From NCBI RefSeq assembly GCF_900221005.1, contig NZ_OBQI01000006.1, positions 186,001 through 250,000 of the forward strand: 64,000 nucleotides of DNA. The letters are read 5' to 3'. The notes beneath the pieces are model-generated. The model was not told the origin of the DNA and did no database searches. It was given only the letters and a program-made list of their open reading frames with translations. Positions 25,886-32,671 of the stretch are shown here, piece after piece (position 1 is the stretch's first letter; every line of letters starts with the position of its first letter). The DNA is from Blastococcus aggregatus. GTDB taxonomy: Bacteria > Actinomycetota > Actinomycetes > Mycobacteriales > Geodermatophilaceae. Both the position numbers and the translations under genes were made by a program.

Positions 25886-26938
25886 TCACCGCGCGTAGAC
25901 CGCCACCTCGGAGGCCTTGACCGCCGCCCACACCTCGGCGCCGGGGGCCAGCCCGAGCTCGGCGAAGGCGGTCGCGGTGACGTCGGCGACCAGCGGCACC
26001 GCGCCCTCGAGCTCGCAGCGGACCGTCGTCCCGTGCGGGACCGCGCCGGCCAGCCGCAGGAGCCAGACGTTGCGCGGGCTGCCCTCGGGCCGGGCCAGGT
26101 AGAGGGCGACCGACTCCGGGCGGACCGCCGCGAACACCGGCCCGGTCACCTCCTCGGCGACCGCCACCTCGCCGCCACCGTCCAGCCGCACGGTCCGCCC
26201 CTGCCCCGTCCCGGGCAGCAGCGAGAGGCCGACCAGCCGGGCGACGTAGTCGGTGCGCGGCCGCCGGCTCACCTCGACGGGGGTGCCGGCCTGCACCACG
26301 CGGCCCTCCTCGACGACGACGACGCGGTCGGCCAGCGCCATCGCGTCGACCGGGTCGTGGGTGACCAGCACCGTGCTGCCGGCGAAGGCGGCGAGGTGCC
26401 GGCGCAGCACCGCCCGGACGGTGAGCCGGGTGCGGGCATCCAGCGCGGAGAGCGGCTCGTCGAGCAGCAGCAGCGCCGGGTCGCCGACGAGCGCCCGCGC
26501 CAGCGCCGCCCGCTGCGCCTGGCCGCCGGAGAGCTCCGCGGGCCGCCGTCCGCCCAGCCCGTCGAGCTCCACCCGGGTCAGCCAGCCGTCCACGGCCGCC
26601 CGTGCGGCGGCGCGGCCGGTGCCGCGGGTCCGCAGCCCGAACGCGACGTTGTCGGCCACGGACAGGTGCGGGAACAGCAGCGCGTCCTGGAAGACCATGC
26701 CCAGCGGACGCCGGTGCGACGCGAGGTGGACGCCGCGGGCGACGTCGTCCCACGGCACGCCGTCCACCTCGACCCGGCCGGCGTCGGGGGCCAGCAATCC
26801 GGCGAGGACCCGGAGCAGCGTGGACTTCCCGGCACCGTTGGGCCCCAGGACGGCGAGCACCTCGCCGTCGGCGACCTCGACGTCGAGTTCCACGTGCAAC
26901 ATCCCCCGCCGGACGCGCACCCGGGCCGACAGGCTCAC
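25886..26938 (-). CDS. modC: Molybdate ABC transporter ATP-binding protein ModC
   Basis: A 350-residue ATPase with an extra C-terminal domain. Walker A GPNGAGKS is near residue 33, signature LSGGQAQRAALARAL near residue 135, Walker B LLLLDEPLSALD near 155 and the switch His in VTHDPVDA near 190. From about residue 285 a TOBE/Mop-like fold (LRLAGAVPHGTTVRCEL, TATAFAELGLAPGAEVWAAVKASEV) can bind molybdate and report its level. The GTG start overlaps the modB stop by 4 bp. Together with modA and modB it completes a high-affinity molybdate importer. Confidence 0.93.
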   Translation of the reverse strand: MSLSARVRVRRGMLHVELDVEVADGEVLAVLGPNGAGKSTLLRVLAGLLAPDAGRVEVDGVPWDDVARGVHLASHRRPLGMVFQDALLFPHLSVADNVAFGLRTRGTGRAAARAAVDGWLTRVELDGLGGRRPAELSGGQAQRAALARALVGDPALLLLDEPLSALDARTRLTVRAVLRRHLAAFAGSTVLVTHDPVDAMALADRVVVVEEGRVVQAGTPVEVSRRPRTDYVARLVGLSLLPGTGQGRTVRLDGGGEVAVAEEVTGPVFAAVRPESVALYLARPEGSPRNVWLLRLAGAVPHGTTVRCELEGAVPLVADVTATAFAELGLAPGAEVWAAVKASEVAVYAR

Positions 26939-27747
26939 GGCGCGACCCCGGCACGGCCGAGCCAGCGGTCGCGCAGCAGCAGGAGCGTCGCCAGCGAGAC
27001 GGCCAGCAGCACGAGGGAGAGGGCGACGGCGGCCTCGGGATCGCGCTGCAGCGCCAGGTAGACCGCGACCGGCATCGTCTGCGTCGTTCCCGGGAAGTTG
27101 CCCGCGAAGGTGATCGTCGCCCCGAACTCGCCGAGCGCCCGGGCCCAGCAGAGCACCGCGCCGGCGGCGACGCCCGGCGCGACCATCGGCAGGGTGACGC
27201 GGCGGAACGTCGTCCACCGGTCGGCGCCGAGGGTGGCGGCGACGTCCTCGAACCGGGCGTCGGCCGCGCGCAGCGCGCCCTCGACGCTGACCACGAGGAA
27301 GGGCATCGCGACGAACGTCTGGGCGATCACCACCGCCGTCGTCGTGAACGGGATCGTGATGCCGAAGGTCTCGTCCAGCCAGGAGCCGACGATGCCCTGC
27401 CGGCCGAGCACGAGGAAGAGCGCGACGCCGCCGACCACAGGGGGCAGCACCAGCGGCACGGTGACCAGCGCGCGCAGGACGGCGCGACCGCGGACGCGCG
27501 AGCGGGCGAGCACCCAGGCGAGCGGGACGCCGAGCACCAGGGAGACCGCCGTGGCCGCGGTGGCCGAGACCAGGCTGAGGCGCAGGGCCGACCCGACCCC
27601 GGGGGCGGTGAGCTGCTCGGCGAGCCCGGACCACGGCGCGCGGACCAGCAGGCCGGCGAGCGGCAGGACGAGGAAGGCGACGGCGAGCGCCGCCGGGATC
27701 ATCAGCGGCACCGGCACGCCGGCGCCGGTCCGCCCGGTGCGGCTCAC
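26935..27747 (-). CDS. modB: Molybdate ABC transporter permease ModB
   Basis: A 270-residue inner-membrane permease with about five to six hydrophobic segments. The EAA-like loop that docks to the ATPase reads ATLGADRWTTFRRVTLPMVAPG (in two parts: ATLGADRWTTF then RRVTLPMVAPG) near residue 175. GEFGATITFAGNFPGTTQT near residue 215 is typical of ModB/CysT proteins. The GTG start overlaps the modA stop by 4 bp, and the stop overlaps modC by 4 bp, so the three genes are tightly coupled. Confidence 0.93.
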   Translation of the reverse strand: MSRTGRTGAGVPVPLMIPAALAVAFLVLPLAGLLVRAPWSGLAEQLTAPGVGSALRLSLVSATAATAVSLVLGVPLAWVLARSRVRGRAVLRALVTVPLVLPPVVGGVALFLVLGRQGIVGSWLDETFGITIPFTTTAVVIAQTFVAMPFLVVSVEGALRAADARFEDVAATLGADRWTTFRRVTLPMVAPGVAAGAVLCWARALGEFGATITFAGNFPGTTQTMPVAVYLALQRDPEAAVALSLVLLAVSLATLLLLRDRWLGRAGVAP

Positions 27748-28490
27748 GGCTGCCGGAACCCGGCGTCGGCCAGCAGGCGCCGGCCGTCCGCGGACAGCAG
27801 CAGGTCGACGAAGGCCCGGGCGGCATCGGGGTTCGGCGCGTCGGTGAGGACGCCGACGGAGTAGTCGTTGACGGCCGAGCCGGCCTGCGGGATCTCGATC
27901 GCGTCGACGGTGTCCGGGCGGCCGGCGGCGTCGGTGACGTAGACCAGGGCGGCATCCACCTCGCCGAGCTCGACCTTGGTGAGCGCCGCCCGCGCATCCG
28001 CCTCGAGGGTGTCGGGCCGGGCCTCGACCCCGGCGGCGGCGAGCAGCCGCTCGGCCGCGGCGCCGCACGGCACCTCGGGTGCGCAGAGCGCGACCGCGAG
28101 CTCCTCGCGGGCCAGGTCGGCCAGGCCGATGACGCCCGCCGGATTGCCCTCCGGGACGACGACGGTGAGCACGTTCGCGGCGAAGACCGTCGGGGCGTCG
28201 GCGAGCCCCGCGCCGGTGACCACGGCCATCTGCCGCTCGTCGGCGGAGGCGAAGACGTCGGCGGGGGCGCCCTGGACGAGCTGCGCGGCCAGCGTCGAGC
28301 TGCCGGCGACGGTGAAGCGGACGTCGAGCCCGGGGCGCTGCTCCTCGAGCTCGTCGCCGAGCTGCGCGAAGACGTCGGTCAGCGAGGCCGCGGTGAAGAC
28401 GGTGAGCGTGCTGCTCCGGCCGTCCGAGCCCCCGCACCCAGCAAGGAGCAGGGCGCACCCGAGCAGTGCGAGCGGGGCCCGCCGGCGCAT
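27744..28490 (-). CDS. modA: Molybdate-binding lipoprotein ModA
   Basis: A solute-binding lipoprotein of about 248 residues. The signal peptide MRRRAPLALLGCALLLAGC has lipobox LAGC. The oxyanion-binding segments are VFTAASLTDVF, VAGSSTLAAQL and GAPADVFASAD early on, and KVELGEVDAALVYVTDA later, all typical of ModA. The ATG at 28490 is chosen because GGAGAGG lies 6 nt upstream and the signal peptide starts there; a GTG at 28514 would add 8 residues. It opens the Mo operon. The 121-bp upstream region has an A5 tract on this strand and a TTGCGC that could be a -35 box, but no clear -10. Confidence 0.92.
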   Translation of the reverse strand: MRRRAPLALLGCALLLAGCGGSDGRSSTLTVFTAASLTDVFAQLGDELEEQRPGLDVRFTVAGSSTLAAQLVQGAPADVFASADERQMAVVTGAGLADAPTVFAANVLTVVVPEGNPAGVIGLADLAREELAVALCAPEVPCGAAAERLLAAAGVEARPDTLEADARAALTKVELGEVDAALVYVTDAAGRPDTVDAIEIPQAGSAVNDYSVGVLTDAPNPDAARAFVDLLLSADGRRLLADAGFRQP

Positions 28491-28611
28491 CGCGTCCTCT
28501 CCAGACGCCGCCACGGCAACCGCGTCTGCGGGGTAGCAGAGCAGATTTTTCCGCTGCTGCGCAAGTTCGTCGGCGCCGAGTGCCGCAGGTGCGCCCGGGC
28601 GAGGAGGCCTG

Positions 28612-29007
28612 TCAGGGGACGTCGACGCTGACCTGGGTGGCCTTGACCGTGGCGACCGCCCGGACGCCCACCTCGAGCCCGAGCTCGTCGGCGGCCTCGC
28701 GCGACATCAGCGAGACGACGCGGAACGGACCGGCCTGGATCTCCACCTGCGCCATCACGGTGTCGCGGACGACGCGGGTGACGATGCCGGTGAGCCGGTT
28801 GCGCGCCGACGAGGAGCGGGTGACGCCCGGCGCGGGCGGCTCGTGCATCTCGGCGGCGACGCGGGCGAGGTCGGCGCCGTCCACCACGGCCGGTCCACCG
28901 CCGTCCCGGGAGGCGGGCAGCCGGCCGCTGTCGATCCAGCGCCGGACGGTGTCGTCGCTGACGCCGAGCAGGGCCGCCGCCTCGGCTATCCGGTAGGTGG
29001 CGGCCAC
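28612..29007 (-). CDS. HTH-TOBE (Mop-type) molybdate-binding regulator
   Basis: A 131-residue two-domain protein. Residues 1-50 are an excisionase/MerR-like helix-turn-helix (YRIAEAAALLGVSDDTVRRW). Residues about 68-131 form one TOBE/Mop domain (NRLTGIVTRVVRDTVMAQVEI ... ELGLEVGVRAVATVKATQV; each part matches Mop proteins). The fusion suggests a molybdate-sensing regulator of the mod operon directly downstream, a job ModE does in proteobacteria; this is inference. The GTG start has TAGGGT 6 nt upstream, so it is probably leaderless. An 11-bp inverted repeat lies just upstream. Confidence 0.85.
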   Translation of the reverse strand: MAATYRIAEAAALLGVSDDTVRRWIDSGRLPASRDGGGPAVVDGADLARVAAEMHEPPAPGVTRSSSARNRLTGIVTRVVRDTVMAQVEIQAGPFRVVSLMSREAADELGLEVGVRAVATVKATQVSVDVP

Positions 29008-29013
29008 GACAAG

Positions 29014-29055
29014 ACCCTAGCGACGGTTGTGGACGGCGCCGCGTCGTCCACAACC
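29014..29055. promoter_or_regulatory. mop promoter and 11-bp inverted-repeat operator
   Basis: On the minus strand TAGGGT (29014-29019) is the likely -10 box of the mop gene. Next to it is a perfect repeat, GGTTGTGGACG (29025-29035) and CGTCCACAACC (29045-29055), with a 9-nt loop. The site lies between the divergent mop and DUF2786 genes and covers the expected -35 area, fitting an operator. Each arm also contains a sequence close to a high-GC DnaA box (CCGTCCACA / TCGTCCACA). Confidence 0.5.
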
Positions 29056-29088
29056 GCGCCCGCCGCCCCGTCGGCAGGACGGGGCAGC

Positions 29089-30309
29089 ATGCCCGACGTG
29101 ATCGACGACGCCTGGCTCGCAGACCTGCTCCGGCACCGGGCGTTCCTGCTCGCCGACGCCGAGACCGCCGCAGATGTGGCCACCGATCTCGCGGCGCACG
29201 GCGTCGCGCTGGACGCCGACGGCTCGGTCACGCGCGCCCTGCTGGATGCACTGGACGAGACCTGGGAGCGCGGCTGGCAGCCGGCCGACGTCACGCACGC
29301 CGCCCGCCGGAAGGCGACGGCCGGGTCGGTCCCGCTGGCCGTCGCGTTGATCGCCGAGCACGCGCGGCGCACGTCGGCCGCCGAGCGGGCCCCGGACACC
29401 TGGGTCGACCAGTTGCGGGAGCTCGGCGCCCTCGGGGCCGGGGACGGCGCCGTGGTGGCCGGCTGGCAGCAGGCGGAGCGCCGGACGCCGGTGGAGGCCT
29501 GGCGGATCACCCTCCACCTGCTCGGGATGCTGCGCTCGACGGCACGGATCGAGCTGCTCGTGCCGCCGCCGTCGCGATGGGGCGCCGCCCGGCGCCGCGC
29601 GGCCGCCCCGGGCGCGGTCGCCGGCGAGGAGCGCGCCCTGCGCGTCATCCGGGGCCTGCTGGCCAAGGCGGAGGCGACGGACTTCGCCGAGGAGGCGGAG
29701 ACGCTCACCGCGAAGGCGCAGGAGCTGATGACCCGGCACGCGGTCGACGCAGCGGTGCTGCAGGGCGACCTGCCGGCCGGCGACGTGGACACGCGACGGG
29801 TGCACGTCGCGGATCCCTACGTGCGCGCCAAGGTGCAGCTCCTGGGCGCGGTCGCGGAGGCCAACGACGTCCGGCTGGTCTGGTACCAGGGCCTGGGCAT
29901 CGCGACGATCGTCGGCGGGCGGGCCGACCTCGACGCGGTGGAACTGCTGTTCACGTCGTTGCTGCTGCAGGTCGCCCAGGGCCTCGCGGCAGCCGAGCGC
30001 ACGGCGGGGCCGTCCTCATCGCCCCGAGCCTTCCGCCGGGCCTTCCTGCTCGGGTACGCGCACCGGATCGGCGAGCGGCTGCAGGACGCCCGGCGCCGCG
30101 CCACCGCCGAGGCGGCGGCGGAACGCGAGTTGGACCTGCTGCCGGTGCTCCGGTCCCGCCGGGAGGCCGTGGACTCCGCGGTCGCCCAGCTCTTCCCGAA
30201 GCTGCGCAGCAGTCGCAGCCGGGCGTCGGTCGACGCCGGCGGCTGGTACGCCGGCCAGACCGCGGCCGAGCGGGCCGACGTCGGCCCGCGCCGCTCACCC
30301 CTCGGCTGA
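29089..30309 (+). CDS. DUF2786 domain protein
   Basis: A 406-residue cytoplasmic protein. The recognised part is a DUF2786 helix pair near residue 180 (ERALRVIRGLLAKAEATDF then EEAETLTAKAQELMTRHAVD). The C-terminal region (about 240-390) is alpha/beta with VQLLGAVAEANDVRLVWYQ and a long Arg/Glu-rich helix. The N-terminal 170 residues are helical and unassigned. Homologues are common in actinobacteria and in phages; the function is unknown. The ATG at 29089 is chosen for a G-rich ribosome site and because upstream codons overlap the mop promoter. It is divergent from mop. Confidence 0.8.
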   Translation: MPDVIDDAWLADLLRHRAFLLADAETAADVATDLAAHGVALDADGSVTRALLDALDETWERGWQPADVTHAARRKATAGSVPLAVALIAEHARRTSAAERAPDTWVDQLRELGALGAGDGAVVAGWQQAERRTPVEAWRITLHLLGMLRSTARIELLVPPPSRWGAARRRAAAPGAVAGEERALRVIRGLLAKAEATDFAEEAETLTAKAQELMTRHAVDAAVLQGDLPAGDVDTRRVHVADPYVRAKVQLLGAVAEANDVRLVWYQGLGIATIVGGRADLDAVELLFTSLLLQVAQGLAAAERTAGPSSSPRAFRRAFLLGYAHRIGERLQDARRRATAEAAAERELDLLPVLRSRREAVDSAVAQLFPKLRSSRSRASVDAGGWYAGQTAAERADVGPRRSPLG

Positions 30310-30324
30310 TCCCAACGCCCCACC

Positions 30325-30346
30325 GGGCGCTCCCGCGGGAGCGTCC
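30325..30346. repeat. 22-bp palindrome, left border copy
   Basis: A near-perfect palindrome with core CGCTCCCGCGGGAGCG (30328-30343) and one mismatch in the outer arms. It starts 16 bp after the DUF2786 stop. A second copy with core CGTTCCCGCGGGAACG lies at 32580-32601, on the other side of the accessory island. Could also act as a terminator. Confidence 0.6.
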
Positions 30347-30383
30347 GAGCCTGACCAGTACGAACTGTCGAGCTCCCGCCCTA

Positions 30384-30584
30384 TCGCTCGGACTTGCGAT
30401 CGAAGATCGCGAGACCGACGAGACGCCGCTGTACGAGTAGGCGGCGGCGGTGCGGCTCGCCGCCGCGACGGCCCGCATCGAGCGCCTGTACGTCCACCAC
30501 ATGCGGGACTGGATCTTCGGCGGGCCGACCGCCATGGCCAAGGCCACCAATCGTGAAGCCATCCCCTGCGGGTCACGTCCGTGA
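30384..30584 (+). pseudogene. Coding-like remnant with an in-frame stop
   Basis: Two pieces in one frame look like protein: LGLAIEDRETDETPLYE ending at a TAG (30438-30440), and directly after it AAAVRLAAATARIERLYVHH followed by MRDWIFGGPTAMAKATNREA, ending at TGA (30582-30584). Replacing the TAG by a Tyr codon would join them. The 44-codon second part could also start at the GTG at 30450. I do not recognise the family. It is best read as a decayed C-terminus of an imported gene. Confidence 0.35.
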
Positions 30585-30604
30585 GCGGCCCACTCAGGGC
30601 GGAC
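30577..30604. repeat. Stem-loop with CGGCCCA loop, copy 1
   Basis: GTCCGTGAG (30577-30585), loop CGGCCCA (30586-30592), CTCA then a GGG bulge, then CGGAC (30600-30604). The stop codon of the preceding remnant lies in the left arm. A related element is at 62210-62234. Confidence 0.5.
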
Positions 30605-30653
30605 TCGTGCTCGTTGCGTCGATGTCGACGGGACTTCCGAGAGACTGGCATCC

Positions 30654-30923
30654 ATGGGTTGGCGTCACCGTCGAGGCGAAGACGAATTCACGCGCGCGAA
30701 CAGCGCCGTGCGCTACCTGCTCGTAGAGGCGTCAGGCTTGCTCTCGTCCGAGTGCACCAAGCAAGCGGAGGAACTGCTGCGGGTCGGCGAGCCAGACTTG
30801 GCGCTGGAATTCATGGCCTGGGATCTGGCACCGCACGCGGATGAGCTCCCCGAGCACCTCGTCCGGTTCATCAAGGAGGAGGTAGGAGACGCGGGACCCA
30901 TGCCTCCTGCGTTCGAGGCGTAG
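30654..30923 (+). CDS. Small acidic protein, immunity-like
   Basis: An 89-residue protein with helices VRYLLVEASGLLSSECTKQA, LLRVGEPDLALEFMAWDL and LPEHLVRFIKEEVGD. The pattern (helix, short loop with Gly-Glu, LALEFMAWDLA, acidic end) resembles MafI-type immunity proteins, but the match is only by eye. Codon use is less G/C-biased than in the core genes. It is inside the accessory island, without a toxin next to it. The reverse strand of the same segment is also open but gives an Arg-rich, less natural protein. The 215 bp after it hold no convincing gene. Confidence 0.5.
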   Translation: MGWRHRRGEDEFTRANSAVRYLLVEASGLLSSECTKQAEELLRVGEPDLALEFMAWDLAPHADELPEHLVRFIKEEVGDAGPMPPAFEA

Positions 30924-31138
30924 GGCCTGGCGAGCAAACTTCAGGCGCTCACGCTTCGACCACCATCGCTCTTGCGGTCTCCGCTGCAGACCCACTGGTG
31001 GGCAACGGGCGGCGGCCACCTTGCGCACCCGACGACGGTGCCGGTGCGCCGCGGGGGATCTGTCTCTAGAGCCGCCTTCTGGGCGCACACACCGACCAGC
31101 GGACGCAACGTCGACAACCGCGAAGCCCCCCAGCTGAC

Positions 31139-32122
31139 TCACCCGTTGACGAGTCGCTCGATCCAGGCGTCTAGCAGCGACTTCGCAAGGCTCAACGCGC
31201 TGAACCCGTAGATGCCCGTGCCTTGCGGAAGCCATGGAGCAAACTCCGAGAAGGGAACAGATTCGGCCGAGTGGCCGAGCTTGGTGTTGCGCAGCTTACC
31301 CAGAGCGGTGGCGGCAGATTGCCATTCCTGACTCATGCCCAGAACGGCTCCCGCGTTCGCGATTCTCAGGCTGGTGTACTTTGCGTCCAGGCGACCAAGG
31401 TCAGCTTCGCAACGTCGGATTGCCGTTGCCTTCTTGCTGGGTGTCGCAGGGGAATCCAACTCGGCCCGCAGGGCTTCCATTAACTGAGTCCTCTGTTCCC
31501 CGTAGTCCTTGGGCGGCTCGGCGGGGATGGACGTTCCTACCGCTTCCAGGACCTGGAAGTGAGCCAGGAGTGACGCTCCAACAAGCGCTACGTCGCTGCC
31601 AAGATCCAAGAGACGGATGCCACGAGCCAACAGCATGGCCGCACGGCGAGCAGCGGCATTCGAGGTCAGCGCGGTGTGATTCTGACGTACTCGCTCGACG
31701 CCCTCGTGGTCGAGTGGTTCATCTTTGAAAAGAGCGACAGCCGCCTGGCCGCTTAGCCCTTGCATCCCGCCGGGACCGTCGACGGCCACTAACTGGATTC
31801 GATGGGAAAGACCCTCCTGTCGAAGCGACAGCGCCGCCTGCAGTAGGGGCACCTGTTGAAGGTTGGCTTTTCCCAACGCCTCGAATGGCCCTTCGGCTGA
31901 GACGGTAACTCGAACGAAGCAGGGCGATTCGGACCGCGTCGAGGATTCGATGTTTGCGAAGTGGCTATGGGCCCCGTTTGGGGTGGGATTCACGTTGCCA
32001 ACTTCAGGGAGGGGGCTGTCCCGCGTTAGCCCCACAACAATGTCGTCCAATGTCAATGGAGACGCCGGAAGATTGGGACCGGCGACCCTGCCCCACACGT
32101 GCCAGACCGTAGTGCTGCTCAA
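31139..32122 (-). CDS. Hypothetical protein with a HEPN-like RNTKLGH motif
   Basis: A 327-residue soluble protein that I do not recognise as a named family. The N-terminal half (about 1-150) is beta-rich (WHVWGRVAGPNLPASPLTLD, FVRVTVSAEGPFEALGKA). The C-terminal half (about 150-327) is helical, with KLRNTKLGHSAESVPFSEF near residue 275. The R-x5-H spacing in LRNTKLGH matches the RX4-6H motif of HEPN ribonucleases, and the position after long helices fits. It lies alone in the accessory island, with lower third-position GC than its surroundings. A defence or toxin role is possible but is inference. The start at 32122 is the first ATG; an operator or promoter was not seen. Confidence 0.6.
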   Translation of the reverse strand: MSSTTVWHVWGRVAGPNLPASPLTLDDIVVGLTRDSPLPEVGNVNPTPNGAHSHFANIESSTRSESPCFVRVTVSAEGPFEALGKANLQQVPLLQAALSLRQEGLSHRIQLVAVDGPGGMQGLSGQAAVALFKDEPLDHEGVERVRQNHTALTSNAAARRAAMLLARGIRLLDLGSDVALVGASLLAHFQVLEAVGTSIPAEPPKDYGEQRTQLMEALRAELDSPATPSKKATAIRRCEADLGRLDAKYTSLRIANAGAVLGMSQEWQSAATALGKLRNTKLGHSAESVPFSEFAPWLPQGTGIYGFSALSLAKSLLDAWIERLVNG

Positions 32123-32447
32123 CCTTGGGCCCCTCCGTCGCGCCGCGCAGCGGCGCGACCTTGACTCGAGGTAGCAACGTAGCCCGGGCCTGCCCTCGGA
32201 CTCTCATTCCTCACGGCGGTGCGTCCTTTGCCGCGGGGGGCATCGCGGTGCACGGGTCTGCCCGGAGGGACGCCGGGAGGGCGCCCGTGCGCCGCGTCGG
32301 CACCTGTGGCGCCCTCGCCGGACGGGGGGCGTCCGCAGGGCGCGGCTGCAAGGGTGCGGAGCGACCGGGGCGCGGTCGGCGGACGACCCCGTGCCTACCG
32401 GACGTCGTGGGCGACCCGACGGCACTCCCCCGCGCCCGGCGCCGCGC

Positions 32448-32552
32448 GACGTCCCGTACGAGCGGCTGAACATGGCGTGTGCGATCGGCGTCCTCATGGA
32501 CCACCGGGAGTTCGTGCGGCGCCGGGAGGCAGAACGGGGACTGACGGGGTGA
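32448..32552 (+). pseudogene. Coding-like C-terminal fragment
   Basis: The frame reads DVPYERLNMACAIGVLMDHR then EFVRRREAERGLTG and a TGA. Third positions are G/C-rich like a core gene, but upstream in the same frame the sequence turns Arg-rich and no start is apparent. It looks like the end of a deleted gene. Family not recognised. Confidence 0.25.
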
Positions 32553-32579
32553 CCCGGTGACAGGGTGAGGGAATGGCGG

Positions 32580-32601
32580 GGACGTTCCCGCGGGAACGTC
32601 C
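32580..32601. repeat. 22-bp palindrome, right border copy
   Basis: A perfect palindrome with half GGACGTTCCCG and its complement. It matches the copy at 30325-30346 except at a few arm positions. It lies about 70 bp before the recQ start, so it may also be an operator or 5' leader structure. Confidence 0.6.
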
Positions 32602-32671
32602 GTCCGGATGCGCGGATCGCGGTGAAACTCGGCACGGTTTGTCGATCTCAGGCCACGGGGAGAGGGAACCG

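Larger units (their letters stand above)
32123..32671. other. Gene-poor right part of the island
   Basis: About 550 bp without a complete gene. It contains a 9-bp perfect hairpin (32137-32145 / 32151-32159, arm GTCGCGCCG) just upstream of the HEPN-like gene, a two-tier hairpin at 32309-32343 (outer GCGCCCT/AGGGCGC, inner CGGAC/GTCCG), a coding-like fragment (32448-32552), the right 22-bp palindrome (32580-32601) and then the recQ leader. Confidence 0.5.

Noticed and set aside
29025..29055. Replication origin from DnaA-like boxes
   Set aside because: Only two imperfect boxes in an inverted repeat, no AT-rich unwinding region and no dnaA/dnaN.
30732..31235. Minus-strand gene opposite the small immunity-like gene
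   Set aside because: Arg-rich with poor codon pattern; the plus-strand protein has a better helical pattern and start.
32580..32601. SOS (LexA) box in front of recQ
   Set aside because: The palindrome has GTTC inside-out relative to the actinobacterial GAAC-N4-GTTC box, so the symmetry is wrong.
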